Source of the DNA: Fontisubflavum oceani
Lineage (GTDB): Bacteria; Pseudomonadota; Alphaproteobacteria; Rhodobacterales; Rhodobacteraceae
Length of the DNA: 64,000 nt
Assembly (NCBI RefSeq): GCF_030407165.1
Contig: NZ_CP129111.1
Span: 2,356,001-2,420,000 of the forward strand
Reading direction: 5' to 3'
Shown: positions 15,952 to 25,012 of the stretch, one piece after another
How positions within the stretch are numbered: position 1 is the first letter of the stretch
How the letters are laid out: the number at the start of each line of letters is the position of its first letter
Notes under the pieces: generated by a model
Database searches by the model: none
Told to the model about the DNA's origin: nothing
The model's input: the letters and a program-made list of their open reading frames with translations, nothing else
Position numbers and translations under genes: made by a program

Positions 15952-16954
15952 AGTTCGGGCCGGTGCCAGTGGATCAAGCGGAGGGGTCGGTTTTGGCGCA
16001 TTCCTTGGCGCTGCCCGGCGGGCGGCTCCGCAAGGGGCGGGTGCTGACCGGTGCCGATCTCTCGGCGCTGAAAGACGCCGGGCGGGCGGAGGTGATTGTC
16101 GCGCAATTGGAGCCTGGCGATGTGGATGAAGATACCGCTGCCGGAGCGCTGGCCGCGGCGCTGGTTCCTGATCCGGCGGCAGCAGGGCTCATCGTTGAGA
16201 CGCCGTTCACGGGCCGGGTGAATATCAGGGCCAGCGGGCTGGGTGTGGTGGGGTTGGACGCCGAAGCGATTGCGGAACTGAACGCGGTCGATCCGATGAT
16301 CACCCTGGCCACTGTGCCGGAGCATCAACGGGTCACCGAAAAGATGATGGTCGGCACGGTGAAGATCATCTCTTACGCGGTGCCGAAAGCCGCGCTCGAC
16401 CGGGCGGTAGCCGTCGCGCGCGGCGCGCTGTGGCGCGAACGGGTGCAACGGCAAAGCGCGGATTTGATTGTGACCCAGGGCCCGGCGCGCCGGCCAGCCC
16501 CGAGGACAAGGGCGTTCGCGCTGTTGCTGGGCGGTTGCAGGCGCTTGGGGTTGATTTGAAGCGGATCGAGATCGTCGGCCATGACACCGCTGCCATCGCG
16601 GCGGCCTTGGGCGAGTCCGGCGCTGATATGGCGCTGATCCTCACAGCCTCTGCCACGTCTGATCCCGCGGATGTGGCCCCTGCGGGGCTGATCGCGGCGG
16701 GGGGCGTGTTGACCCGGTTCGGGATGCCGGTGGACCCTGGCAATCTGCTGTTTTTGGGGGATTTGGGTGACCAGCCGGTCATCGGTTTGCCGGGATGTGC
16801 CCGGTCGCCTGCGCTGAACGGCGCGGATTGGGTGCTGGAGCGGGTCGCCTGCGGTTTGGAGGTGACCAGCGCCGATATCGCGGCGATGGGTGTCGGCGGC
16901 CTGTTGAAGGAGATCCCTTCGCGGCCGCAACCGCGAGAGAAACGCCCGAAATAG
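15948..16954 (+). CDS. Molybdopterin-binding (MoeA/MogA-like) protein (frameshifted)
   Basis: The first frame from the ATG at 15948 begins MKFGPVPVDQAEGSVLAHS, typical of molybdopterin-binding proteins in cox clusters. Its frame breaks within CAGGGCCCGGCGCG at about 16477-16490. One missing base there would join it to the second frame (ASPEDKGVRAVAGRLQALGVD ...), which carries the pterin-binding pattern and PVIGLPGCARSPALNGADWVLERV. Repaired length is about 335 residues, ending near LLKEIPSRPQPREKRPK. No MobA-like nucleotidyltransferase domain follows, as occurs in fused homologues. Confidence 0.78.
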
Positions 16955-17041
16955 GGCTCAATCGTCGTATTGGTCGCGGCGGTCGAGTGTGTGATATGCG
17001 GATGGGACGGGGAGGCCGGACGGCTCGACCTGGCGAGGCCG

Positions 17042-17686
17042 TCACGCGCGGAGTCGGGGGAGAAGGCGGGGCGTGCGGCGGGCGTAAGCCTCCCATTCCG
17101 GACCAAACTGATCGGCTAGCATCCGCTCTTCCGCCCCGATGCGGAGCGCATAAAGAAGCGTGAAAACCACAAGCCCGGCTGGACCAGCGAACCAATTGGT
17201 CAACAACAGCGCTTGGGCGGTCACAATCAGGAAGATCGCGGTGTACATTGGATGACGCATGCGGCTGTAGATACCGCTCGTCACAAGAGTGTGGCCCTCG
17301 CGCAGTTCCAGATGGGCTGACCAGAGCTGGCCAAGGTCGGCATGGGAGCGCCAGAACACATAAAGACCCGCGAGGCCCGACAGACCGCCCAACAAGAATT
17401 GGCCGGGGATAGGGGAATAGGCAGCAGAATCAAACACTGGCGTGCCCAGGGCGATGAGCGGGACAAAGATCATGCCGACACCCACCGCAGACGTGAGCAA
17501 GCGCTCGCGTTTCGCGTCGCGCTCTTCCCTGACGTTGGGGCGCGCGTCGCTGGTGAGCATCATGCGGATTGTGTACCAAGCCATCATCAGCATGATGAGC
17601 AGAAGGGTCGCGTAGGGCGCGTCTCGCCATAGAGCGGCGCCAGTGACAACTGCCAATATCGCATAGGGGATGAATTTGCCGATCAT
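17042..17686 (-). CDS. Isoprenylcysteine carboxyl methyltransferase-family membrane protein
   Basis: This 214-residue membrane protein starts at the ATG at 17686, chosen for the GAGGAAGACG before it. There are about five hydrophobic segments and the ICMT/PEMT C-terminal signature SGIYSRMRHPMYTAIFL, then FGPEWEAYARRTPRLLP. Such proteins methylate small or lipid-linked substrates with SAM, but the bacterial target is unknown. It is oriented against the cox genes and separates the maturation genes from coxSLM. Confidence 0.85.
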   Translation of the reverse strand: MIGKFIPYAILAVVTGAALWRDAPYATLLLIMLMMAWYTIRMMLTSDARPNVREERDAKRERLLTSAVGVGMIFVPLIALGTPVFDSAAYSPIPGQFLLGGLSGLAGLYVFWRSHADLGQLWSAHLELREGHTLVTSGIYSRMRHPMYTAIFLIVTAQALLLTNWFAGPAGLVVFTLLYALRIGAEERMLADQFGPEWEAYARRTPRLLPRLRA

Positions 17687-17745
17687 CGTCTTCCTCACAC
17701 GTGCTTTGGGGTTTGCTGGCGGGAACACTGTCTGGCTGATATATG

Positions 17746-17774
17746 AGGGTAGCCTATTTGCGAGTCATTCTCAA
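17746..17774 (-). promoter_or_regulatory. Candidate promoter with Fur/Mur-like box for the ICMT-like gene
   Basis: On the minus strand TTGAGA (17769-17774) and TACCCT (17746-17751) are separated by 17 bases. The inverted repeat TGAGAAT-G-ACTCGCA (17759-17773) overlaps the -35 box. Its 7-1-7 layout matches the Fur-family operator plan with several mismatches to the classical half site TGATAAT. The ICMT-like start at 17686 lies about 60 bases downstream. Confidence 0.4.
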
Positions 17775-18114
17775 CTGAATTGACGAATATGATGACCGCG
17801 CGGGCAGGTAATGTCTGCAAGTCCTGTCAGCAACACATCCCCTGGCGTGCTCTTACAGTGCTGTGAGGTGCGACTGTCATGCAGGTTGTGGACGACAACA
17901 CGAGCCTTGGAATAACCACCCGAGGCGACGTCCGGTGAAGGGAGGGGAGTCTTGAGGCCAAAGTGACGAATTCTGTAACGCCCGCGAATGACCGCTTTCT
18001 TCTCGGTTCGCACATCAACGCAGACTTAGCCGTGGCTCAGTTTGAAGCGGTCTGATGCGTCGGATTCGTGACCTCTCGGTCTAGACCAGAGTTCATGCCT
18101 GTTCCGGCCACCGC
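17775..18114. other. Gene-free spacer between the ICMT-like and TetR genes
   Basis: About 340 bases without a credible gene. ORFs here (up to 80 codons) have no start signal or family look. The stretch includes CGAGAAGAAAGCGGTCATTCGCGG (minus strand), which recalls dispersed non-coding sequences I associate with Rhodobacteraceae, but I cannot confirm this. Confidence 0.35.
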
Positions 18115-18693
18115 CTAAGTCCTGCCTTCGACAAGCCTGGCGGCTAGCCGGGCAAGATTGCGAGGAGACCGGTCGTCCAGTGTATCGGCTGATATCCGCC
18201 CCTCTGCAGCAAGAGAAGCCAAGCCGTGCACAACGCCCCACGCAGCAAGTGTTCGCTCTTTCTGCTCAATGGCCGTTGCTTCTGGAAACACTTCTCTTAC
18301 GGTATCCCTAAGCATGTCGTAAGCCGCTCGGGACACTTGGCGAAGCTTCTCGTCGTATTCGACACGCGTGCCCGTGGCGAACATGAGCCGGTACAAACCC
18401 AGGTTATCGGCTGCGAAGACCATATACGCTTCGGCCAATGCCGTTAGGTCAGGCGTGTCATGCCGTGTTTCTTTCAGGTCCGATGCAAGGCGCTCGAACC
18501 CGCGTACTGCGAGGGCGGTCATAAGATCAGATTTCGTGCGGAAATGGGCGTGTGGTGCCGTGGCACTGACGCCGAGCCGCGCCGCGAGTGCCCGAATGCT
18601 GGGAACTGCGTCAGGGGTGCGCCTTAGATCGTCCTCGGCGGCGTCTAGCAAGGCGACGCGCAGATCTCCGTGATGATAGGCACTGTCATTCAT
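18115..18693 (-). CDS. TetR/AcrR-family transcriptional regulator
   Basis: This 192-residue regulator has the helix-turn-helix near residues 26-52 (SIRALAARLGVSATAPHAHFRTKSDLM) and a WHG/TetR_C-type ligand domain (AWGVVHGLASLAAEGRI). The family usually acts as a repressor released by a small molecule. The gene is divergent from a small membrane protein at 18776, with the inverted repeat at 18708-18724 between them, so autorepression and control of that neighbour are likely. Confidence 0.88.
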   Translation of the reverse strand: MNDSAYHHGDLRVALLDAAEDDLRRTPDAVPSIRALAARLGVSATAPHAHFRTKSDLMTALAVRGFERLASDLKETRHDTPDLTALAEAYMVFAADNLGLYRLMFATGTRVEYDEKLRQVSRAAYDMLRDTVREVFPEATAIEQKERTLAAWGVVHGLASLAAEGRISADTLDDRSPRNLARLAARLVEGRT

Positions 18694-18707
18694 GGCATTT
18701 CCCCTAA

Positions 18708-18724
18708 ACTAAGCATTGCAAAGT
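18708..18724. promoter_or_regulatory. Candidate TetR operator (17-bp dyad)
   Basis: ACTAAGCATTGCAAAGT reads as ACTnnGCAnTGCnnAGT, a dyad with six matched pairs around a central base. A related half site (TAACTATGCA on the minus strand) follows 14 bases later. It lies 15 bases before the TetR start and about 52 before the other gene, as expected for a divergent TetR operator. Confidence 0.5.
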
Positions 18725-18775
18725 TAGCGCTGCATAGTTACATGGATGACAGTTCCAAAACGAAAGGTCAAACCC

Positions 18776-18982
18776 ATGACAGCCGCATCGCTCCGCACCT
18801 ACTTGCGTTGGTTCCACATCATTGGTGGACTGATCATCGGCACATACCTCTATTCGCCTTGGTCAGCGAACACCGCATTTACTGCCTTGATCCTATACGT
18901 CGTCACACCCGCTCTCGTTCTAAGCGGCCTAGCCATGTGGAAGCAGGGGCCCATCATGCGCATTCTCCGGCGCGGTGCCTAA
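18776..18982 (+). CDS. Small two-span membrane protein divergent from TetR
   Basis: This has 68 residues from the ATG at 18776 (GAAAGG upstream), or 78 from the ATG at 18746. RTYLRWFHIIGGLIIGTYLYSPW is a hydrophobic segment like the first helix of PepSY or cytochrome-b561-type proteins, and FTALILYVVTPALVLSGLAMW is a second span. The end is basic (MRILRRGA). Function unknown. The divergent TetR gene and shared dyad suggest regulated expression. Confidence 0.65.
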   Translation: MTAASLRTYLRWFHIIGGLIIGTYLYSPWSANTAFTALILYVVTPALVLSGLAMWKQGPIMRILRRGA

Positions 18983-19314
18983 GGTGTTAGTGTGCCGGGA
19001 TTGGTCTGCGTTGCCGCAAGCAGGCCTTCATGCCCGGCGCAGCAAATGGCAGCAAAGTCCGCTTGGCCAACTTCCATTTGCCTCCTGGCACAGCGCTTTC
19101 CATTTGGAGTGCGATGCCCTTTGTCTGGTCCACCCACGAGCACTCGGTTTGCCGCAAATCGCCGCAAGATATGGTTACCACAGGTGCCGGTCTCGACGGG
19201 TGGTGCGCCTCCTCCGACAAGTCGTGACGGTACTGTCGGGAAATGCACAGAAATTCTCTTTTGCGTTTCGGGGATTCCATGCTTGGATAGGTCGATAACC
19301 AAGGGAGGAATTGG
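18983..19314. other. 332-bp gene-free spacer before coxS
   Basis: No believable gene is seen. The minus strand around 19010-19080 (CGGACTTTGCTGCCATTTGC) resembles the dispersed non-coding sequences I recall between Rhodobacteraceae genes. The last 60 bases are more AT-rich and end in CAAGGGAGGAATTGG, a strong ribosome-binding site for coxS, so the coxSLM promoter should lie at about 19230-19290. Confidence 0.4.
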
Positions 19315-19797
19315 ATGACCCAGGTCACGATGACGGTAAACGGCGCGGCCGTTTCCGGCGACGTAGAAGGACGAACATTGCTCGTTGAGTTTCTGCGCGA
19401 AGGCCAAGGCATGACCGGCACCCATGTGGGCTGCGATACCAGTCAATGCGGGGCTTGCGTGGTGCATGTGGATGGCACGGTGAAAAGCTGCGCCGTTTTC
19501 GCCGCCGAAGTGGATGGCGCGGAGGTCACGACAATCGAAGGCATGGCGAACCCCGATGGCTCGCTTGGCACGATCCAGCAGGCATTCCAGGACCATCACG
19601 GGTTGCAATGCGGGTTCTGTACGCCGGGCATGGTGATGTCGGCGGCGGCCTTGTTGAAAGACAACCCGACGCCGACCGAGGCGGAGATCCGCGAGTATCT
19701 CGAAGGCAATATCTGCCGCTGCACCGGCTACCATAACATCGTGAAGGCGATCATGGCGGCCTCGGGGCAAGACGTTTCGGCCATCGCCGCGGAGTGA
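19315..19797 (+). CDS. coxS: CO dehydrogenase-type small subunit (2x [2Fe-2S])
   Basis: This 160-residue subunit of a molybdenum hydroxylase transfers electrons between the Mo site and the FAD. The N-terminal plant-type ferredoxin domain has CDTSQCGAC with a later Cys (SCAVFA). The C-terminal domain holds CGFCTPGM and CRCTGYHNIV for the second cluster. GGGAGGA precedes the ATG. The order S-L-M is that of form II cox loci (form I is M-S-L). The coxL start follows 152 bases downstream. Confidence 0.95.
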   Translation: MTQVTMTVNGAAVSGDVEGRTLLVEFLREGQGMTGTHVGCDTSQCGACVVHVDGTVKSCAVFAAEVDGAEVTTIEGMANPDGSLGTIQQAFQDHHGLQCGFCTPGMVMSAAALLKDNPTPTEAEIREYLEGNICRCTGYHNIVKAIMAASGQDVSAIAAE

Positions 19798-19949
19798 GGT
19801 CGACACGTCGCGTCGGAGGAGGGCGCGGTGGACCGACCGACGAGCCGAAAGAGGACGGGGCCATACACACCCACGCGCCCCGCAAGAATATCCCTCCAGG
19901 CCCCCTATGGTGGCGGTGCCGGAGGCAGACAGCATAAGGGAGGACGACC

Positions 19950-22311
19950 ATGCCGAAAGACAGTGGCATAGGCGCAAGTTCCAAACGGCGCGAGGATGTG
20001 CGGTTTCTGACCGGGCAGGGGCGCTATACCGATGACATCAATCTTCATGGTCAGGCCTATGTGCATTTCCTGCGCTCGGATTTGGCCCATGGGAAGATCA
20101 ACAAGGTCGACACTTCCGTGGCCCAGAACATGCCGGGCGTGATCCGGGTCTTCACCGGTGCCGATTTCGAAGGCGTCGGCGGGATGCCCTGCGGCTGGCA
20201 GGTGACCGACAAGCATGGGCAGCCGATGCAGGAACCGGCCCATCCGATCCTGGCCCAGGGCAAGGTGCGCCATGTGGGCGATCCGATTGCCGCCGTTGTT
20301 GCCGAGTGCGGCGCAAGCCCGAACAGCGGCCGAAGCGATCGAAATGGATATCGACGAGTTGCCCGCCGTGATCGACATGAAGGCGGCGCTGAACGATGGC
20401 GCGCCCAAGGTCCATGACGAGTTGGACAACAACCTCTGCTATGACTGGGGCTTCGTTGAAGAGAACAAGGCGGCGACCGATGCGGCGTTTGAGGCGGCGG
20501 CCCATGTGACCACGCTTGAACTGGTCAACCAGCGGCTGGCGCCCAATGCGATGGAGCCGCGTGTGGCGGTTGGCGATTACGCGCCGGGCACCGATGAATC
20601 GACGCTCTACACCACGTCGCAGAACCCGCATGTGATCCGGCTTCTGATGGGCGCGTTCGTGCTCGGCATTCCGGAGCATAAGCTCCGCGTGGTGGCGCCC
20701 GATGTCGGCGGCGGCTTTGGCTCGAAGATTTTTCACTATGCCGAAGAGGCGTTTTGTACCTTTGCCGCCAAGGCGATCAAACGCCCGGTGAAATGGACCT
20801 GCTCGCGGTCCGAGGCGTTCATCTCGGACGCACATGGCCGCGATCACGTCACCAAGATCGAGCTGGCGCTCGATGGCGACAATAACTTCACTGCGGTCCG
20901 CACCGAGACATATGCCAATATGGGGGCCTATCTTTCGACCTTCGCGCCCTCGGTGCCGACTTGGCTGCATGGCACGTTGATGGCGGGCAATTACAAGACG
21001 CCGCTGATCTATGTGAATGTGAAGGCGGTGTTCACCAACACGGTGCCGGTCGATGCCTATCGCGGCGCCGGGCGGCCCGAAGCGACCTTCCAACTGGAAC
21101 GCGTGATCGACAAAGCGGCGCGCGAGCTTGGGGTCGATCCGATCGCGCTCCGTCGGCAGAATTTCGTGACCGAGTTCCCCTATGCCACGCCGGTGGCGGT
21201 CGAGTATGACACGGGCGATTACAACGCCACCTTGGACAAGCTTCTGGAGATGATCGACCGTGACGGGTTCGAGGCGCGGCGCACGGAAAGCGCCGCCAAT
21301 GGCAAGCTCCGGGGCCTTGGCGTGAATTGCTATATCGAGGCCTGCGGCATCGCGCCATCGGCCCTGGTGGGGCAGCTTGGCGCGCGCGCCGGGCTTTATG
21401 AAAGCGCTACGGTGCGGGTGAATGCAACCGGCGGTCTGGTGGTGATGACCGGCAGCCATAGCCACGGGCAGGGGCATGAAACCTCCTTCGCCCAAGTCGT
21501 CGCCGATATGATCGGGATCGATGAAGGCATGGTCGAAGTGGTCCATGGCGACACGGCCAATACGCCGATGGGCATGGGCACCTATGGGTCTCGCTCCATC
21601 GCGGTTGGTGGCTCGGCCATGGTGCGGGCGACTGAAAAGATCATCAATAAGGCCAAGAAGATCGCGGCCCATTTAATGGAGGCCTCCGAAGGCGATATCG
21701 AGCTGAAGGATGGCCAGTTCTCGGTTGCGGGCACAGATAAATCCGTGGCTTGGGGTGATGTGACGCTCGCCGCCTATGTGCCGCATAACTATCCGCTGGA
21801 AGAGATCGAGCCGGGCTTGGAAGAAACGGCGTTTTATGACCCCAACAACTTCACCTATCCCGCCGGCGCCTATGCCTGCGAGGTGGAGGTCGATGCCGAG
21901 ACCGGCAAGGTCGACGTGGTGTCCTTCGCGGCGGCCGATGATTTCGGCAATATCATCAACCCGATGATCGTTTCGGGCCAGGTCCATGGCGGCGTGGCGC
22001 AAGGCATCGGTCAGGCGCTGTTGGAGCAGGCGGTCTATGACGAAAACGGCCAAATGGTGAACGCCTCCTACATGGATTACACCATGCCACGCGCCGATGA
22101 TGTGCCGTTCTATCAGGTGGATCATTCCTGCGCGACGCCCTGCACCCATAATCCCTTGGGAGTAAAAGGCTGCGGCGAGGCGGGCGCGATTGGTTCGCCG
22201 CCCTCGGTCGTCAATGCGGTGGTCGACGCGCTGCAACGGGGCGGGCATGATGTCACCCATATCGACATGCCGCTCAGCCCATCGCGGGTCTGGCAGGCGA
22301 TGCAAGGTTAG
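19950..22311 (+). CDS. coxL: Form II CO dehydrogenase-like large subunit (frameshifted)
   Basis: This is the Mo-cofactor-binding catalytic subunit. The first frame from the ATG at 19950 begins MPKDSGIGASSKRREDVRFLTGQGRYTDDI and reads to about 20300 (VGDPIAAVVAE). The rest is in another frame from ESAQARTAAEAIEM onward; one extra base near GAGTGCGG, or two missing, would explain it. Repaired length is about 786 residues. The active-site motif is AYRGAGR (near 21058-21078), which marks form II; form I has AYxCSFR. GGGFGSK and the KGCGEAGAIGSP C-terminal cofactor motif are present. Form II activity on CO is doubtful in many organisms, so the substrate is open. Confidence 0.9.
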
Positions 22312-22395
22312 GGCTTATCTGGCCTGCAAGACTGCGGGCCAGATTTACCATTTCGAACAATGGAGCGGTGGTTACCGCTTCGCTAGGAGAAAACG

Positions 22396-23184
22396 ATGTA
22401 TAATTTCGACTTTACACGCCCAAGCAGCATCGATGAGGCGGCCTCGGCGCTTCAGGGCGAAGAAGCACAGGCTTTGGGGGGCGGGCAGACGCTTATCCCA
22501 ACCATGAAACAACGGCTGGCCGCGCCCGCGACCCTGGTCAGCCTCACGGGCATTTCCGAGATGCAGGGCGTGTGTCTGAGCGATGCGGGCGAGGTCTGCG
22601 TCGGCGGCGCGACGCCGCACGCGGTGGTCGAGGCCGAAGCGGCAGCGCATTTCCCGGCGCTGGCGGCATTGGCCAGCCGGATCGGTGACCCGGCGGTGCG
22701 CAATCGCGGCACCGTTGGCGGGAGCCTCGCCAATAATGACCCCTCCGCCTGCTATCCGGCGGCGGCGCTCGGGACGGGGGCCACGATCAAGACCAATACC
22801 CGCGAGATCGCCGCGGATGACTTCTTCGAGGGCATGTTCACCACGGCCCTGCATGACGGCGAGATCATCACAGAGGTGCGCTTCCCGGTGGCTGAGGCCG
22901 CGAATTACCAGAAATTCGTGCAGCCAGCCTCGCGCTTCGCCCTCGTCGGCGTGTTTGTCGCGAAATATGCCTCTGGCGTCCGCGTGGCGGTGACCGGTGC
23001 GTCTGAAGAGGGCGTGTTCCGCTGGTCTGAGGCGGAGGCGGCCCTGTCGGCCAACTTCTCCGCCGATGCGATTGCGGGTTTGAACCTCTCCGGGGAGGGT
23101 ATGATTTCTGACCTCCATGGGTCCGGCGATTACCGGGCGCATCTGGTCAAGGTGATGACCGGGCGGGCTGTCGCTGCCGCTTAA
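22396..23184 (+). CDS. coxM: CO dehydrogenase-type medium subunit (FAD)
   Basis: This is the 262-residue FAD-binding subunit. It has the N-terminal motif ALGGGQTLIPTMKQRLA (about residues 32-48), the second FAD signature IGDPAVRNRGTVGGSLANNDPSACYPAA, and the C-terminal CODH flavoprotein domain. The ATG at 22396 has AGGAGA before it. A strong terminator follows at 23206. It is the last gene of coxSLM. Confidence 0.95.
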   Translation: MYNFDFTRPSSIDEAASALQGEEAQALGGGQTLIPTMKQRLAAPATLVSLTGISEMQGVCLSDAGEVCVGGATPHAVVEAEAAAHFPALAALASRIGDPAVRNRGTVGGSLANNDPSACYPAAALGTGATIKTNTREIAADDFFEGMFTTALHDGEIITEVRFPVAEAANYQKFVQPASRFALVGVFVAKYASGVRVAVTGASEEGVFRWSEAEAALSANFSADAIAGLNLSGEGMISDLHGSGDYRAHLVKVMTGRAVAAA

Positions 23185-23205
23185 ATCGACTGTTTTGGAA
23201 CCATG

Positions 23206-23236
23206 AAAAGCTCCGCCAACCCGGCGGGGCTTTTCT
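23206..23236 (+). terminator. Intrinsic terminator after coxM (bidirectional)
   Basis: AAAAGCTCCGCC, loop AACCC, GGCGGGGCTTTTCTT forms a long stem with a T run on the plus strand and an A run giving T on the minus. It ends coxM and may also end the small reverse gene at 23236-23421. Confidence 0.8.
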
Positions 23237-23421
23237 TATTCAGGATCAATCCAATAGGGATCGATCGGCAGATCGGCCAACTCGCGTTTATCCATCCGAG
23301 CGATATCAGGATGAGACAACGGATCCCGCCGCCAGCGGCAGCGCGGCGACGGCTCGCGCGACACGCGCCAGGGCCGAAGGAAGGAGGAGAGGGAGAGTGT
23401 CTGTAACATGGCTATAGACAT
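23236..23421 (-). CDS. Conserved small protein divergent from LysR
   Basis: This 61-residue protein begins MSIAMLQTLSLSSFLRPW. AAAGGA stands five bases before the ATG at 23421. It is basic with a C-terminal segment DPLSHPDIARMDKRELADLPID, which resembles the short RELADL part of DUF1127-type proteins. No function is known to me. It stands divergent to the LysR gene at 23481, which hints at control by that regulator. Confidence 0.65.
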   Translation of the reverse strand: MSIAMLQTLSLSSFLRPWRVSREPSPRCRWRRDPLSHPDIARMDKRELADLPIDPYWIDPE

Positions 23422-23480
23422 ACGCTTCCTTTCAGCCTCATGTTATGGAGAATGCGCCAAGTCATCTTTAGGAAAACTAA

Positions 23481-24391
23481 ATGCTTGAACTGAACCGCGT
23501 CCATCTCTCTGGCCTAAGGGCGGTCGAGGCGGTCGGCCGCCTTAAAGGGTTGCAACCCGCCGCCGAAGAGCTTGGGGTTTCCGTCGGCGCCGTTAGCCAG
23601 CAGGTCAAGAAGACTGAGACCGCGCTTGGCCGAACGCTTTTTCACCGAACGCCGGGGGGATGCAGCCAACTGCGGCGGGCGAGGAGGTTTTGGTGCACCT
23701 GAGCCGGGGCATGGCCGAGCTTGCCACCGCTATTCGCCTCGCCGGGCGCGGTCAGGAGGATCGGTTGGTGGTCTCCGTCGCGCCGATCTTCGCCAGCCGC
23801 TGGCTTGTCTGGCGGTTGAGCAGTTTTCATGCGCTGCATCCTGATATTCGGGTCCGGGTTGAGCCGGATATGGCGCTGGTCAATCCCGATGAGGCGGATG
23901 TCGATGTGTGTATCCGGGTTGGGCGCGGCGGATGGCCCGGGGTGAAGGCGGATAAGCTCTTGGATCAACGGGTCTTTCCAGTCTGCACCCCGGAGATCGC
24001 GGCCAAGCTCAAACGCCCAGAGGATTTGGCCAAGGTTCCGGTGATCCGCGAGAACGAGGCGCTGTTTGGCTGGGATGTCTGGCTGGGCGCGCAAGGGATC
24101 AGCCCGGAGATTTTGGGCGAGGGGCCGACCTATGCCGATGCCTCGCTCTGCCTCGACGCGGCAATTGCGGGGCAGGGGGTTTTCCTGGCGTGGGAGACGC
24201 TGGCTTGCCCGGCGCTCGGTATGGGGCAGTTGGTGGCGCCGTTCCCGGAACGCCCGGCGACGGGGGTTCATTACTGGGTGATCACGCGGCAATCGGGCCT
24301 TCGGGCGCGCGCGATTGCGCAGTTCACAGAGTGGTTGAAAGCCGAAATGGCCGCCTCGGTTCGAGAGTGGCGGGCGCAGGAGGATGGCTAA
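23481..24391 (+). CDS. LysR-family transcriptional regulator (frameshifted)
   Basis: This is a GcvA-like LysR regulator of about 303 residues when repaired. The first frame from the ATG at 23481 gives the winged-helix domain (LSGLRAVEAVGRLKGLQPAAEELGVSVGAVSQQVKK). Its frame breaks at the run of six G near 23653-23659; one more G would give TPGGMQPTAAGEEVL and join the effector-binding domain (LVVSVAPIFASRWLVWRL ...). The neighbours suggest it controls coxSLM or the small gene at 23236, but this is inference. Confidence 0.85.
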
Positions 24392-24394
24392 GCT

Positions 24395-24946
24395 ATGGCA
24401 TTGAGCGAGCGGGAAAAAATGGCGGCGGGAGAGTGGTATCGCTGCCTTGACGATGAACTGGAAGAGATGCGCAAAGCCGCGCGGCGTGCGGTGCATCAAC
24501 ATGCAACGATGGATCCAGATGCGCGCGGAGCGATGGCGCCGATGCTGCGGGCGCTGTTTGCCGATGTGGGGGCGGATGTGACGCTCGAGGCCCCGTTTCA
24601 CTGCGCTTATGGCGTGAACATTTCCTTGGGCGATCAGGTCTACCTCAACGCGGACTGTGTGATACTCGACACCGCACCAGTGACAATTGGATCGCGGTCA
24701 ATGTTGGGGCCGGCGGTGCATATTTACTGCGCCGAGCATGATCATGATCCGGAGCGCCGCGCCGCAGGGTGGGAAGTTGCAAAGCCGGTGACGCTTGGTA
24801 CCGATGTTTGGATTGGCGGCGGCGCGATCCTGCTGCCGGGCGTTTCCATTGGGGACGGCGCGATTGTTGGGGCCGGGTCTGTTGTCACACGAGACGTCGC
24901 GGCCGGCCAGACCGTGGTCGGCAACCCGGCGCGGGCACGCGGGTAG
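24395..24946 (+). CDS. Sugar O-acetyltransferase (maltose/galactoside acetyltransferase type)
   Basis: This 183-residue protein is a left-handed beta-helix (hexapeptide-repeat) acetyltransferase. The N-terminal Mac domain (SEREKMAAGEWYRCLDDELEEMRK) and hexad repeats are visible, with the catalytic His region IYCAEHDHDPERR and DVWIGGGAILLPGVSIGDGAIVGAGSVVTRDV. It is close to maltose O-acetyltransferase and NodL-type enzymes that use acetyl-CoA. It starts four bases after the LysR stop. The acceptor sugar is unknown. Confidence 0.88.
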   Translation: MALSEREKMAAGEWYRCLDDELEEMRKAARRAVHQHATMDPDARGAMAPMLRALFADVGADVTLEAPFHCAYGVNISLGDQVYLNADCVILDTAPVTIGSRSMLGPAVHIYCAEHDHDPERRAAGWEVAKPVTLGTDVWIGGGAILLPGVSIGDGAIVGAGSVVTRDVAAGQTVVGNPARARG

Positions 24947-24952
24947 CCCCAG

Positions 24953-24995
24953 AAAAAAGGCGCGGCGGGGTCAGACCCGCACGCGCCTCTTTTTC
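24953..24995. terminator. Bidirectional terminator between the acetyltransferase and infC
   Basis: AAAAAAGGCGCG-GCGGG-loop-CCCGC-ACGCGCCTCTTTTT is a long stem with A and T runs on both sides, placed six bases after the acetyltransferase stop and 18 before the infC end. Confidence 0.8.
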
Positions 24996-25012
24996 AGCGT
25001 CTCATCAAAGGA

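Noticed and set aside
17771..18013. An 80-codon reverse ORF in the spacer
   Set aside because: No start signal, no recognisable sequence, and unlike codon use.
20280..20340. Programmed ribosomal frameshift in coxL
   Set aside because: No slippery heptamer or downstream pseudoknot is seen, and many other genes in the window show similar breaks, so sequence error is simpler.
20152..21672. A 506-codon minus-strand open frame opposite coxL
   Set aside because: Composition (His/Arg/Gly rich) is that of an antisense reading of a GC-rich gene; coxL is certain.
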